Below are positions 1 to 7,563 of a stretch of DNA of 64,000 nucleotides, in pieces. The stretch lies in assembly GCA_035906255.1 (NCBI GenBank), contig JAMIFM010000013.1:1-64000 (forward strand). The letters are read 5' to 3'. Position 1 is the stretch's first letter. Each line of letters begins with the position of its first letter. A program made the position numbers and the translations under genes. This DNA comes from SB11 sp035906255 (GTDB lineage Bacteria; Bacteroidota; Bacteroidia; UBA8524). Under the pieces are notes generated by a model that ran no database searches, was not told where the DNA came from, and saw only the letters and a program-made list of their open reading frames with translations.

Positions 1-100
1 ACTGCTAACGAAAATACAAAGGTTTTAGTTTCTTATACTGTTTTAGTCGATAAAGTAAATAACCATATACTACTAAAAGATTGTTTGCCGTTACTAAACC

Positions 101-751
101 ATGAAAACCAACCTATTAATAATTATTGCTTTTTGTTTGCTAACCGCAAGCTGTAAAAAAGAAACTACGCCCACACAAACACCTGTTAAAGACCTTACTA
201 TTGGTGCTGATCTTACTGATTACCATATTTTTAAACAGGGTTCGTATTGGGTTTATAAAGACTCGATAAGCCAACAAACAGATACTATAACTGTTATTAA
301 GAGCTCTTTAGGAATTAAAGACGAAAAGGAATTTGATTCGGATACGCTCATTAGGTATCAGGCAGGCGGGGTGGTTTATTCACACAGCAGTTCTTTAAAA
401 AACAGTGTTTATAGTATTCATCATCCCACATATCATAATTATACCTCTGAGGTTAACACGGCAGGAATATTTATGGCTTTCCCCATGCATACTGCCAAAG
501 TAATAGGGTATGATGGTAAACTACATTCACCCCCTACTGAACAAGCTGTTTCGGTGGGAACATTTTCGTTCCCTTTGGGTATTGAAACCGATTGGATTGC
601 TTTTTGTACGTCTGATTATAATCAACGTACAAAAAGGTTTACCTACCACAAATTTGTTTTAGCAAGGGATGTGGGCATAATTAAACGTTCAATACAAAAC
701 GACACCTTGCACGTGGTTTGGGAATTGGTAGATTATAAAATAGTGAAGTGA
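101..751 (+). CDS. Hypothetical lipoprotein
   Basis: A 216-residue protein of unknown function. The N-terminus has a short positive region, a hydrophobic stretch and a lipobox-like LTASC with the Cys at residue 18, followed by KKE, so it is predicted to be a lipoprotein. The mature part is rich in Ser/Thr, Asp and aromatic residues and has no motif I recognise; the spacing of hydrophobic and polar residues suggests mostly beta structure. It is followed by about 210 bp without a convincing gene before the penicillin-binding protein, so it is probably its own transcription unit. Residues after the Cys are charged, as in surface-directed Bacteroidota lipoproteins, but this is only suggestive. 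Confidence 0.7.
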   Translation: MKTNLLIIIAFCLLTASCKKETTPTQTPVKDLTIGADLTDYHIFKQGSYWVYKDSISQQTDTITVIKSSLGIKDEKEFDSDTLIRYQAGGVVYSHSSSLKNSVYSIHHPTYHNYTSEVNTAGIFMAFPMHTAKVIGYDGKLHSPPTEQAVSVGTFSFPLGIETDWIAFCTSDYNQRTKRFTYHKFVLARDVGIIKRSIQNDTLHVVWELVDYKIVK

Positions 752-938
752 TTATCCTTTTAGTAAGCTCAGACGCGCGAGTACTTAACTACTGCCATGC
801 TGCGCTATCGCTAAGCACACTACCCTGTTTTGTTAACATCACTATTAGAAAGTTCTTCCCTGCGGTCAGAAGAACAGTACGGAATTCACTATTCACAAAT
901 TTTCTAAAAACTGATGGCATAAAACCAAAACTAAAAAC

Positions 939-946
939 TAAGTTTG
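939..946 (+). promoter_or_regulatory. Candidate -7 element (TAAGTTTG) for pbpC
   Basis: An exact match to the Bacteroidetes -7 consensus TAnnTTTG lies 30 nt upstream of the ATG at 977. No TTG is seen at the expected -33 spacing, so the call is tentative. Confidence 0.35.
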
Positions 947-976
947 GCATTGTAGTCGTTATTAGTGCAATCAGCC

Positions 977-3328
977 ATGCCCTCTATTCGCAACGTTATC
1001 AGTACGCTAAAAAAGGCAGCCCGTTGGCTGTGGGGCAAAAGGTGGTTCAAATGGCCTGTTATTACAGCTATGGCAGCGTTTGTTCTGTTTTTGGCCTTAC
1101 ACCTTATTTATCCGTTAAAAGTTAACGTTGATTATTCGCAATTAGTGATAGCTGATGACGGCACGGTGCTTTCGGCCTATCTGAACAAAGAAGAAAAATG
1201 GCGGCTTTATACCGAACTGGCTGAGATTACCCCTGAACTTTCAAAGGCTATCGTTTATAAAGAAGATAAGTACTTTTACTATCACTTTGGGGTAAACCCC
1301 TTTGCTATGGGGAGGGCGTTTTACAACAACCTAACTCAAGGCAGGCGTACATCGGGCGCATCCACCATTACCATGCAGGTAGCAAGGCTTTTATATCCAG
1401 CCAAACGTACCTACGGCAATAAAGTTATCGAGATTTTCAGAGCGTTTCAGTTAGAATGGATGTATAGCAAAAAAGAGGTTTTGCAGCTATACCTCAACTT
1501 AGTGCCCTATGGTAGTAATATCGAGGGGGTAAAATCAGCTACCTTGTTGTACTTGGGTAAAATGCCCAATCACCTTAATGTGTCTGAGATTACGGCATTA
1601 GCCATCATTCCTAACCGCCCCGTAAGCCTTGCTTTGGGGGTAAATAACTTTGCCATTGAAAAAGAACGTAACAAGTGGCTGCAACGCTTTAAGGCAGAAG
1701 GAGTATTTGATGCAAAAGTGATTGATGATGCAATGGTAGAGCCATTTGATGCCCGCCGAAGACCTGCCCCGAATCATGCCCCGCATTTATCGCGCAGGTT
1801 AAAGGAAGCCAGCCCTACTGTGCCCATCCTAAAATCAGCAATAAAATACAACCGACAGTTAGAGGTTGAAAACATAGTGGCTAATTACATCAACCGTTTG
1901 CGTACACTATCTATACACAATGCAGCGGTTATGGTGGTTGATAATACCACACGTAAGGTAATATGTTACATTGGGTCGGCAGATTTTAATAACCCTTTGG
2001 ATGGTGGGCAAGTGGATGGGGTACTTGCAGTCCGTTCGCCCGGCAGTGCTTTAAAACCCTTTTTGTATGCCCGTGCGTTTGAGCAAGGTGTGGCTACACC
2101 CCGAACCATGATGAACGACGTGCCGTTAAACATTTCGGGGTATGAACCTGAAAATTACGATGAGAAATTTCACGGGCGCATTAGTGTAGGGCAAGCCTTG
2201 GCATTATCGCTAAACATTCCCGCTGTTAAACTACTTGACCAAGTGACTGTTGATGATTTTAGCAAACAATTGGTAAAGGCGGGTTTTACTACCATTAAAC
2301 AGCAAAAAAAGAATTTAGGCTTATCGCTCATATTAGGTGGTTGCGGGGTAAAGCTGGAAGAAATGACAGCTTTGTACAGCGCATTTGCTAACTATGGGGT
2401 GTATTCACCACTAAATTATATGATAAGCGATACCGTAGCCTTAAAAGTGCCTGTGGTATCACCCGAAGCTGCCTACATGGTAACCAACGTGCTTACCCAA
2501 ATTACCCGTCCCGATTTGCCCAATAATTTTCAAAGCAGTCCCCACCTGCCCAAAGTTGCATGGAAAACGGGTACCAGCTACGGTAGGCGCGATGCTTGGA
2601 GTTTGGGTTATAACCGCCGTTATACCATTGGTGTATGGGTAGGTAATTTTTCAGGCAAGGGAGTGCCCGAACTTTCGGGAGCGGATATAGCCACCCCGTT
2701 GTTGTTTGAGATATTTAATAAGCTCGATTACAATTCATCGGTTCATTGGTACAGTCCGCCCAATAAAATTGATTTGCGGTTAGTTTGCAGCCAATCGGGC
2801 GACCTGCCCGCTGATTATTGTACTGATTTGGTGCAGGATGTATTTATCCCCGGTATATCGCCATCAGTAACCTGCAATCACAAAAAATGGGTAGCTGTTA
2901 ATGCTGATTCAAGCATTAGTTATTGCACCAATTGCCAGCCCGCAGATGGCTTTGTTAAAAAGATGTACGATAACCTTGCACCTGAGTTGGTAAGCTATTA
3001 TGAGTTGAATAAGATAAACTATCCTAAAATACCTCAGCACAACCCACAATGTTTGCGTGTGTTTAGGGATAACGCCCCGCAAATTACCTCGCCCGCTGCT
3101 GATACCGAATATTTGATTGAAGCTGCCGAGCCGCAAAAAATTATGCTGAGTGCTCATACTCCAACAGACGTAAAGTTTATTTATTGGTATGTGGATGATA
3201 AGTTTTACCAAAAGACCCCAGCACGACAACCTGTGTTTTTTATCCCGAAAACAGGGCGGATAAAAATATCATGTGCCGATGATAAAGGCCGAAACAGTAA
3301 TGTGTTTATTACTGTTGAAGCGTATTAA
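977..3328 (+). CDS. pbpC: Penicillin-binding protein 1C (bifunctional transglycosylase/transpeptidase)
   Basis: Class A penicillin-binding protein of the 1C type, about 783 residues, the usual family length. A basic N-terminus leads to one transmembrane helix (about residues 27-46). The glycosyltransferase domain follows, with the catalytic Glu in EDKYFYYHFG (about residue 96) and the motifs TITMQVARLL and YLNLVPYG. The transpeptidase domain has the SxxK motif SALK (Ser357), SLN near residue 410 and KTGTS (Lys530). The last roughly 90 residues match the beta-rich 1C C-terminal domain. It polymerises and crosslinks peptidoglycan in the periplasm; the physiological role of 1C enzymes is unclear. 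ATG 977 is preferred; a GTG at 965 adds four residues. The alpha-2-macroglobulin partner often next to pbpC is not seen here. Confidence 0.92.
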   Translation: MPSIRNVISTLKKAARWLWGKRWFKWPVITAMAAFVLFLALHLIYPLKVNVDYSQLVIADDGTVLSAYLNKEEKWRLYTELAEITPELSKAIVYKEDKYFYYHFGVNPFAMGRAFYNNLTQGRRTSGASTITMQVARLLYPAKRTYGNKVIEIFRAFQLEWMYSKKEVLQLYLNLVPYGSNIEGVKSATLLYLGKMPNHLNVSEITALAIIPNRPVSLALGVNNFAIEKERNKWLQRFKAEGVFDAKVIDDAMVEPFDARRRPAPNHAPHLSRRLKEASPTVPILKSAIKYNRQLEVENIVANYINRLRTLSIHNAAVMVVDNTTRKVICYIGSADFNNPLDGGQVDGVLAVRSPGSALKPFLYARAFEQGVATPRTMMNDVPLNISGYEPENYDEKFHGRISVGQALALSLNIPAVKLLDQVTVDDFSKQLVKAGFTTIKQQKKNLGLSLILGGCGVKLEEMTALYSAFANYGVYSPLNYMISDTVALKVPVVSPEAAYMVTNVLTQITRPDLPNNFQSSPHLPKVAWKTGTSYGRRDAWSLGYNRRYTIGVWVGNFSGKGVPELSGADIATPLLFEIFNKLDYNSSVHWYSPPNKIDLRLVCSQSGDLPADYCTDLVQDVFIPGISPSVTCNHKKWVAVNADSSISYCTNCQPADGFVKKMYDNLAPELVSYYELNKINYPKIPQHNPQCLRVFRDNAPQITSPAADTEYLIEAAEPQKIMLSAHTPTDVKFIYWYVDDKFYQKTPARQPVFFIPKTGRIKISCADDKGRNSNVFITVEAY

Positions 3329-3335
3329 CAGTGTG

Positions 3336-3384
3336 CATTTATCATTAAACATTTATTTATTGTATAAATGCTCAATGATAAATG
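3336..3384. repeat. Nested AT-rich inverted repeat between convergent genes
   Basis: A perfect 11-bp inverted repeat (CATTTATCATT at 3336-3346, AATGATAAATG at 3374-3384) encloses a second 7-bp one (CATTTAT at 3350-3356, ATAAATG at 3364-3370). It sits between the converging pbpC and rhomboid genes and could act as a weak bidirectional terminator, although the stem has very little GC. Confidence 0.5.
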
Positions 3385-3391
3385 TATAGCG

Positions 3392-4018
3392 TTAAAGCCC
3401 CACCGCGTAGCGGATTTCCATGATGAAATGACCCAACAACGCCGGCTTAAACAAAATGGGAAGTAAGAAGCCATACACAGCCCCATAAAAGTGGGCATCG
3501 TGGCCGATATTATCCTGCCCGCGCTTGCTCATGTATGACGAATACACAAGATACAATACCCCATAGATAATGCCCGGTATGGGTATAGGGATAAAAAACA
3601 TATATATGCCCATCATGGGGTTGATAAGGATAGCCGCATATAACACAGCACTCACCGCGCCCGAAGCTCCCAAACTATTATACCACGAGTGGTTTTTGTG
3701 TTTATTGAATGAATATAGCGAAGCCACCGCAATACCTGATATATAAAGAAAAATATACAGCAGCTTGCCCAGCGGGCCAAAAAAGCCCACAAACGTATTC
3801 TCTACCAACTCACCAAAAAAGTAAAGCGTCAGCATATTCACTACCAAGTGAGGATAATCAGCATGAATAAAACCGTGCGAGATAAAACGGTACCACTCTT
3901 TATGCCTGTTTATCACATACGCATTAAAAATCATTTTATCCATCCTGTCGGGGCGTTCAAAAGCCAAAATGCTAAGAGCCGCCGTAACAATAATAATCAG
4001 CAGGGTAATCGAAATCAT
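3392..4018 (-). CDS. Rhomboid family intramembrane serine protease
   Basis: A 208-residue polytopic membrane protein with about six hydrophobic segments. The rhomboid catalytic serine motif is seen as GASGAVSAV and the catalytic His as HDAHFYGAVYG in a later segment; the upstream HGFIHADYPHLVVNM stretch matches the conserved loop and second-helix His/Asn region. Rhomboids cleave transmembrane helices of other membrane proteins within the bilayer; the substrate cannot be read here. It is convergent with pbpC and divergent from the lipoprotein at 4214. Length is typical for a minimal bacterial rhomboid core without extra domains. Confidence 0.9.
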   Translation of the reverse strand: MISITLLIIIVTAALSILAFERPDRMDKMIFNAYVINRHKEWYRFISHGFIHADYPHLVVNMLTLYFFGELVENTFVGFFGPLGKLLYIFLYISGIAVASLYSFNKHKNHSWYNSLGASGAVSAVLYAAILINPMMGIYMFFIPIPIPGIIYGVLYLVYSSYMSKRGQDNIGHDAHFYGAVYGFLLPILFKPALLGHFIMEIRYAVGL

Positions 4019-4213
4019 ACTGCAAACAACGTAATTTTAACCATACCAGCTACGTTTTCAGTGTGAATTATTCCTGCATCAGGATACAATTCACCAAAAA
4101 GTTTCAAAAAAATTCAAACCATTTAAACAAAGTTCGGTCAAAAGGTAAAATTACACCGGTAAGTAGTTTTACTAATAAAAGTTTTATAACCCATATTTTA
4201 AATAACTACCATT

Positions 4214-5038
4214 ATGAGAAAAGTTAGTTTAGTATTGATGATGATTGCTTTGGCAACTGCCACTACGTTAGTATCGTGTAAAAAAGATAAAGCCGAAGAA
4301 GAAGATTATGCTACTGAAAAAGAAATGAGCGAGCACATGGCACTTAGTGAGGCTAACTATACCGATGCAGGTAATATTGCCGATGAGGCCAGCGAGGGAG
4401 ACTTATCGTCGTATAAAACAGGTTGTGCCAGCGTAACCCGCGACACTGTATCTAACCCACGCAAAATAACTGTTGATTTCGGAACTACTAATTGCCTTTG
4501 CAACGATAATAAAAACCGCAGGGGTAAAATAATAATTACGTTTAATGGCCGCTACCGCGATTTGGGCACAGTTATCACCACTACGTTTGATAATTACTTT
4601 GTGGATGATAACGAGATAAAAGGCACGCGCACCGTTACCAATAGCGGAACTAATGCACAAGGCCACCCTATTTTTAATATATCGGTAAACGGCTCTATAA
4701 TACTATCGGGCGGCAGGGGAACCATTACCCACACGGCTACCCGCACCCGCACTTGGATTGCAGGGTTTAACACCCCACGCGCTTTGCTTGACGATGTGTA
4801 TTTGATTGATGGAAGTACTACTACCGTTGGCCCTAAAGGCGATGAGTTTACCTGCACCATACGTACTTCATTGCGTATCGAGTTAAATTGCCACAACATT
4901 GTAAGCGGCATTATTGATTATGTGCGCAAAGGCAGCCGCAATGGCAGTGCCAGCATTAACTACGGCAACGGTGCCTGCGATAGGGTAGCAACTGTTACCC
5001 TGCCCAATGGCCGCGATTTTAACATTCTTCTGCGTTAA
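4214..5038 (+). CDS. Hypothetical lipoprotein with charged +2 region
   Basis: A 274-residue protein of unknown function. The N-terminal hydrophobic segment ends in LVSC (Cys 22), giving a predicted lipoprotein. The Cys is followed by KKDKAEEEDY, an acidic/lysine stretch like the lipoprotein export signals that send some Bacteroidota lipoproteins to the cell surface. The rest alternates polar and hydrophobic residues with many Thr, Asn and Gly and contains four further cysteines (GCAS, NCLCN, FTCTI, NCHN), suggesting a disulfide-containing beta domain. It is followed directly by a strong hairpin terminator, so it appears monocistronic. Confidence 0.75.
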   Translation: MRKVSLVLMMIALATATTLVSCKKDKAEEEDYATEKEMSEHMALSEANYTDAGNIADEASEGDLSSYKTGCASVTRDTVSNPRKITVDFGTTNCLCNDNKNRRGKIIITFNGRYRDLGTVITTTFDNYFVDDNEIKGTRTVTNSGTNAQGHPIFNISVNGSIILSGGRGTITHTATRTRTWIAGFNTPRALLDDVYLIDGSTTTVGPKGDEFTCTIRTSLRIELNCHNIVSGIIDYVRKGSRNGSASINYGNGACDRVATVTLPNGRDFNILLR

Positions 5039-5068
5039 CAGGTTTTTAAGCAATATGGTTTGTGTGTG

Positions 5069-5096
5069 GCGGGGTCTTTACAGACCCCGCTTTTTT
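5069..5096 (+). terminator. Rho-independent terminator after the 4214 lipoprotein
   Basis: A perfect 8-bp GC-rich stem (GCGGGGTC / GACCCCGC) with a 6-nt loop is followed by six T, 30 nt after the stop codon. Confidence 0.9.
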
Positions 5097-5155
5097 GTTT
5101 GAAGGTGCACTAAAAATGCAATACCAATCCCCAAAAGTGCATAACTACGGTTTGG

Positions 5156-5163
5156 TAACTTTG
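5156..5163 (+). promoter_or_regulatory. Candidate -7 element (TAACTTTG) upstream of the thioredoxin pair
   Basis: An exact TAnnTTTG match 100 nt before the first thioredoxin start; it would give a long leader. No clear -33 TTG is seen, so confidence is low. Confidence 0.3.
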
Positions 5164-5263
5164 GGGTAATACTTCAATTTTGTGATGTGGAATGAACTTT
5201 GCAACAATAGCGTTGTTGTAAGTTTTTGGCAGAATTTTATTTTTAAAACATATATATAATAAC

Positions 5264-5584
5264 ATGGCAATTGAAATAACCGACAGCAACTTTGAAGAAG
5301 TTGTTTTGAAATCAGACAAACCTGTATTAATTGATTTTTGGGCAGAATGGTGTGGCCCCTGCCGTATGGTAGGCCCTTTGGTAGAAGAGATGTCGAAAGA
5401 ATACGAAGGCAAAGCCATCATAGGCAAACTGGATGTAGATAGCAACCCTAACGTAACCGTTAAATATGGCATACGCAACATTCCTGCTTTGTTGTACTTT
5501 AAAGGTGGTGAGGTTGTTGACCGTCAGGTAGGCGCAGTGCCTAAGAACATTTTGTCAGCTAAGTTAGATGCTCAACTGGCATAA
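5264..5584 (+). CDS. trxA: Thioredoxin (WCGPC)
   Basis: A 106-residue single-domain thioredoxin without a signal peptide, so predicted cytoplasmic. The redox motif WCGPC is at Cys30/Cys33 within DFWAEWCGPC, and the cis-Pro loop IRNIPALLYF is present. It reduces protein disulfides using a thioredoxin reductase, which is not in this window. It is followed after 10 bp by a second thioredoxin with which it shares long identical stretches, including KAIIGKLDV and VDRQVGAVPKN, so the two arose by tandem duplication and are very likely co-transcribed up to the terminator at 5935. Confidence 0.93.
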   Translation: MAIEITDSNFEEVVLKSDKPVLIDFWAEWCGPCRMVGPLVEEMSKEYEGKAIIGKLDVDSNPNVTVKYGIRNIPALLYFKGGEVVDRQVGAVPKNILSAKLDAQLA

Positions 5585-5594
5585 CCCTGCATAA

Positions 5595-5918
5595 ATGTCA
5601 GTTGTTGAAATAACCGACGGTAACTTTGAAGAACTGGTGTTGCACGCCGATGTTCCTTCGCTGGTAGAGTTTGGTGCCAAATGGTGTCCACCCTGCAAAC
5701 TGATAGAACCCTTTTTGGTCGAAATGCAGCAAGAATATGACGGCAAAGCCATCATAGGCAAACTGGATGTTGACGATAACCCTGTAGTATCTACACAGTT
5801 TGGAGTGAGAAACTTGCCCACCATACTGTATTTTAAAAACGGTTTTGTGGTTGACCGCCAAGTAGGCGCAGTACCCAAAAACGTGTTAACAGAGAAGTTA
5901 AAAGCCCAATTAGGGTAG
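5595..5918 (+). CDS. Thioredoxin-like protein (WCPPC), tandem paralogue
   Basis: A 107-residue thioredoxin-fold protein, second of a tandem pair. The active site is WCPPC (Cys31/Cys34) inside EFGAKWCPPC instead of the canonical WCGPC, and the conserved buried Asp/Ala-Glu region before it is altered (VEFGAKW against IDFWAEW). The cis-Pro loop VRNLPTILYF is intact. No signal peptide. A Pro in place of the Gly changes the dipeptide that tunes redox potential, so it may act on other partners or run at a different potential from its neighbour; this is inferred from thioredoxin chemistry in general. It ends 16 bp before a long terminator hairpin. Confidence 0.9.
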   Translation: MSVVEITDGNFEELVLHADVPSLVEFGAKWCPPCKLIEPFLVEMQQEYDGKAIIGKLDVDDNPVVSTQFGVRNLPTILYFKNGFVVDRQVGAVPKNVLTEKLKAQLG

Positions 5919-5934
5919 TTACGGATAAACACCT

Positions 5935-5972
5935 AAAAGCCCCGTTTTGCTATGCAAAACGGGGCTTTTTAT
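5935..5972 (+). terminator. Rho-independent terminator after the thioredoxin pair
   Basis: A perfect 16-bp stem (5935-5950 with 5954-5969) encloses a 3-nt loop; the symmetrical A- and T-rich ends would let it work in both directions. Confidence 0.92.
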
Positions 5973-6095
5973 TTATATAAAAGGAAGGCTTACTGAGCCT
6001 GTCAAGGGGTGCGGCTGTGGTTGGTAAGGAGTGATTAAATTATATTAACAAAACGGGATAAGAAGCTTCCTTCGTCAGCATGACAGTGGTTTACC

Positions 6096-6179
6096 CGTCA
6101 TTGCAAGGTCTCCCGAAGCAACCCCAAGGTATAGGCAACAGATTGCTTCAAAACTCAAAAGCAGTTTTTCGTAATGACG
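6096..6179. repeat. Dispersed hairpin repeat, copy 1
   Basis: An 84-bp element bounded by CGTCATTGC and GTAATGACG (terminal inverted repeats with one mismatch). Its last 39 bases match 38 of 39 bases of the copy at 8850-8888. It lies in the 5.97-6.33 kb intergenic stretch, which otherwise holds fragments such as GAGCCTGCCGAAGG that recur near 21.4 kb. No gene is supported in this stretch. Confidence 0.8.
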
Positions 6180-6327
6180 ATAGACAAGCGAGTGCGGTTG
6201 CATATCCTGAGCCTGCCGAAGGATGGTGCTGTGGTTTCCGCTTGCTAAGGGGGAATGTAAATGCACAAGTGCTTTACAGTTATAAGATTACCCAATAGCT
6301 TATAACAAATAACTAAACACCAACACT

Positions 6328-7356
6328 CTATAACAGAGTATTCCCGCCCTTGCTAAAGGGTATTTTACCCAAGTGGCGATAGGCTTTTTCGGTAACTTCA
6401 CGGCCTCGAGGGGTGCGGTGCAAATATCCCTCTTGTATCAAAAAAGGTTCGTACACTTCTTCAATAGTACCTGCTTCTTCGGCAACGGCGGTGGCGATGG
6501 TGGTTAATCCCACAGGGCCGCCCTTAAATTTTTCAATGATGGTAAGTAAAATACGGTTGTCCATTTCATCAAGACCATGACTATCTACATTCAAGGCCTC
6601 TAAAGCCATTTGGGCAATTTCCATGGTAATGCGACCGTCGCCTTTTATTTGGGCAAAATCACGGGTACGGCGCAGCAAAGCATTGGCAATACGAGGCGTT
6701 CCCCTGCTGCGGCGGGCAATTTCAAATGCTGCATCGGGTTGTATGGCTGTATTTAATATCCCTGCTGAACGGATAAGGATTGACGACAGCAGTTTAGAAT
6801 CGTAATACTCTAAGCGGGCAGTAATACCAAAACGCGCTCGTAGCGGCGATGTTAGCAATCCTGACCGAGTGGTCGCTCCTATCAACGTAAAAGGGCTAAG
6901 GCTTATTTGAACTGAACGGGCATTAGGCCCACTCTCAAGCATTATGTCAATTTTATAATCCTCCATCGCAGAGTATAAATACTCTTCAACAACGGGGCTT
7001 AAGCGGTGTATCTCATCAATAAAAAGTACATCTCCCTCTTCAAGCCCTGTAAGCAAGCCTGCCAAATCACCGGGTTTCTCTAATACAGGGCCCGACGTTA
7101 TTTTAATTCCGGCCTCTAACTCGTTGGCAATAATATGCGAAAGGGTGGTTTTACCCAATCCCGGAGGGCCGTGCAGCAGCACGTGGTCAAGTGCCTCGCC
7201 GCGTAAACGAGCCGCCTTAACAAACACTTTTAGGTTTTCCATCACCTTTTCCTGCCCCGTAAAATCGTCAAAGGTTTTGGGTCGCAATACCTTCTCAATT
7301 TCCTTTTCAGAAGAAGAAAGACGTTCGTCGTCGGGGTTCAGATACTCGTTTCGCAC
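6328..7356 (-). CDS. ruvB: Holliday junction branch migration DNA helicase RuvB
   Basis: A 342-residue AAA+ ATPase, full length for RuvB. Walker A is GPPGLGKT (residues 63-70), Walker B is DEIHR (114-118), followed by the sensor-1 region GATTRSGLLTSPLRARFG and a C-terminal winged-helix DNA-binding domain (RTPRGREVTEKAYRHLG). It drives branch migration of Holliday junctions with RuvA and RuvC, neither of which is nearby. The start codon is GTG at 7356. A full promoter (TTTG, 19 nt, TAATTTTG) ends only 4 nt before this GTG, so the transcript may be leaderless. It stands alone and divergent from the decarboxylase gene. Confidence 0.97.
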   Translation of the reverse strand: MRNEYLNPDDERLSSSEKEIEKVLRPKTFDDFTGQEKVMENLKVFVKAARLRGEALDHVLLHGPPGLGKTTLSHIIANELEAGIKITSGPVLEKPGDLAGLLTGLEEGDVLFIDEIHRLSPVVEEYLYSAMEDYKIDIMLESGPNARSVQISLSPFTLIGATTRSGLLTSPLRARFGITARLEYYDSKLLSSILIRSAGILNTAIQPDAAFEIARRSRGTPRIANALLRRTRDFAQIKGDGRITMEIAQMALEALNVDSHGLDEMDNRILLTIIEKFKGGPVGLTTIATAVAEEAGTIEEVYEPFLIQEGYLHRTPRGREVTEKAYRHLGKIPFSKGGNTLL

Positions 7357-7360
7357 AGTT

Positions 7361-7391
7361 CAAAATTACTATTACCGTTGGATTAAACAAA
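7361..7391 (-). promoter_or_regulatory. Promoter of ruvB (TTTG-N19-TAATTTTG)
   Basis: On the minus strand TTTG (7391-7388) is followed after 19 nt by TAATTTTG (7368-7361), matching both the -33 and -7 consensus of Bacteroidetes. The -7 element ends 4 nt before the GTG start. Confidence 0.7.
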
Positions 7392-7398
7392 GTTGCGG

Positions 7399-7505
7399 TT
7401 GGTGGCTGGTGTTTAGGGGTTGGTAATTGGGGGTTAGGTATTGAACTGTCGTTATAACCGTTATTCGACTGACCCCTAACCACCAAATACTAACAACCAA
7501 CTACA
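7399..7505. repeat. Imperfect inverted G-rich/C-rich repeat between ruvB and the decarboxylase gene
   Basis: The plus strand carries GTTTAGGGGTTGG and GGGGGTTAGG (about 7409-7439), and about 40 nt further on carries the complementary theme CCCCTAACCACC and ACTAACAACC (about 7473-7502). Similar C-strand phrases such as CACCAAACACTAACACC occur at 58.24 kb. It lies between two divergent promoters; no coding function is apparent. Confidence 0.5.
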
Positions 7506-7524
7506 AAAAAACTCCCGTCACGCA

Positions 7525-7556
7525 TTGATATTATCCCCGTTCTGCAAGTATCTTCG
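7525..7556 (+). promoter_or_regulatory. Promoter of the lysA-like gene (TTG-N21-TATCTTCG)
   Basis: TTG at 7525-7527 is followed after 21 nt by TATCTTCG at 7549-7556, a TAnnTTCG variant of the -7 element. The same arrangement precedes the gene starting at 38775. It ends 7 nt before the ATG at 7564, which supports that ATG as the start. Confidence 0.6.
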
Positions 7557-7563
7557 CGCACTT

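Noticed and set aside
748..1125. Open frame of 125 codons upstream of and overlapping pbpC
   Set aside because: It overlaps the true pbpC start in another frame, shows no domain or signal pattern and has no promoter; the 752-964 interval looks non-coding.
5984..6327. Short open frames of 63 and 72 codons in the intergenic region before ruvB
   Set aside because: Both run through the dispersed repeat and repeat fragments, with no start signal or family pattern.
7525..7563. Longer N-terminus for the lysA-like protein starting at TTG 7525
   Set aside because: The interval contains the TTG-N21-TATCTTCG promoter and would add residues not seen in the family; ATG 7564 is preferred.
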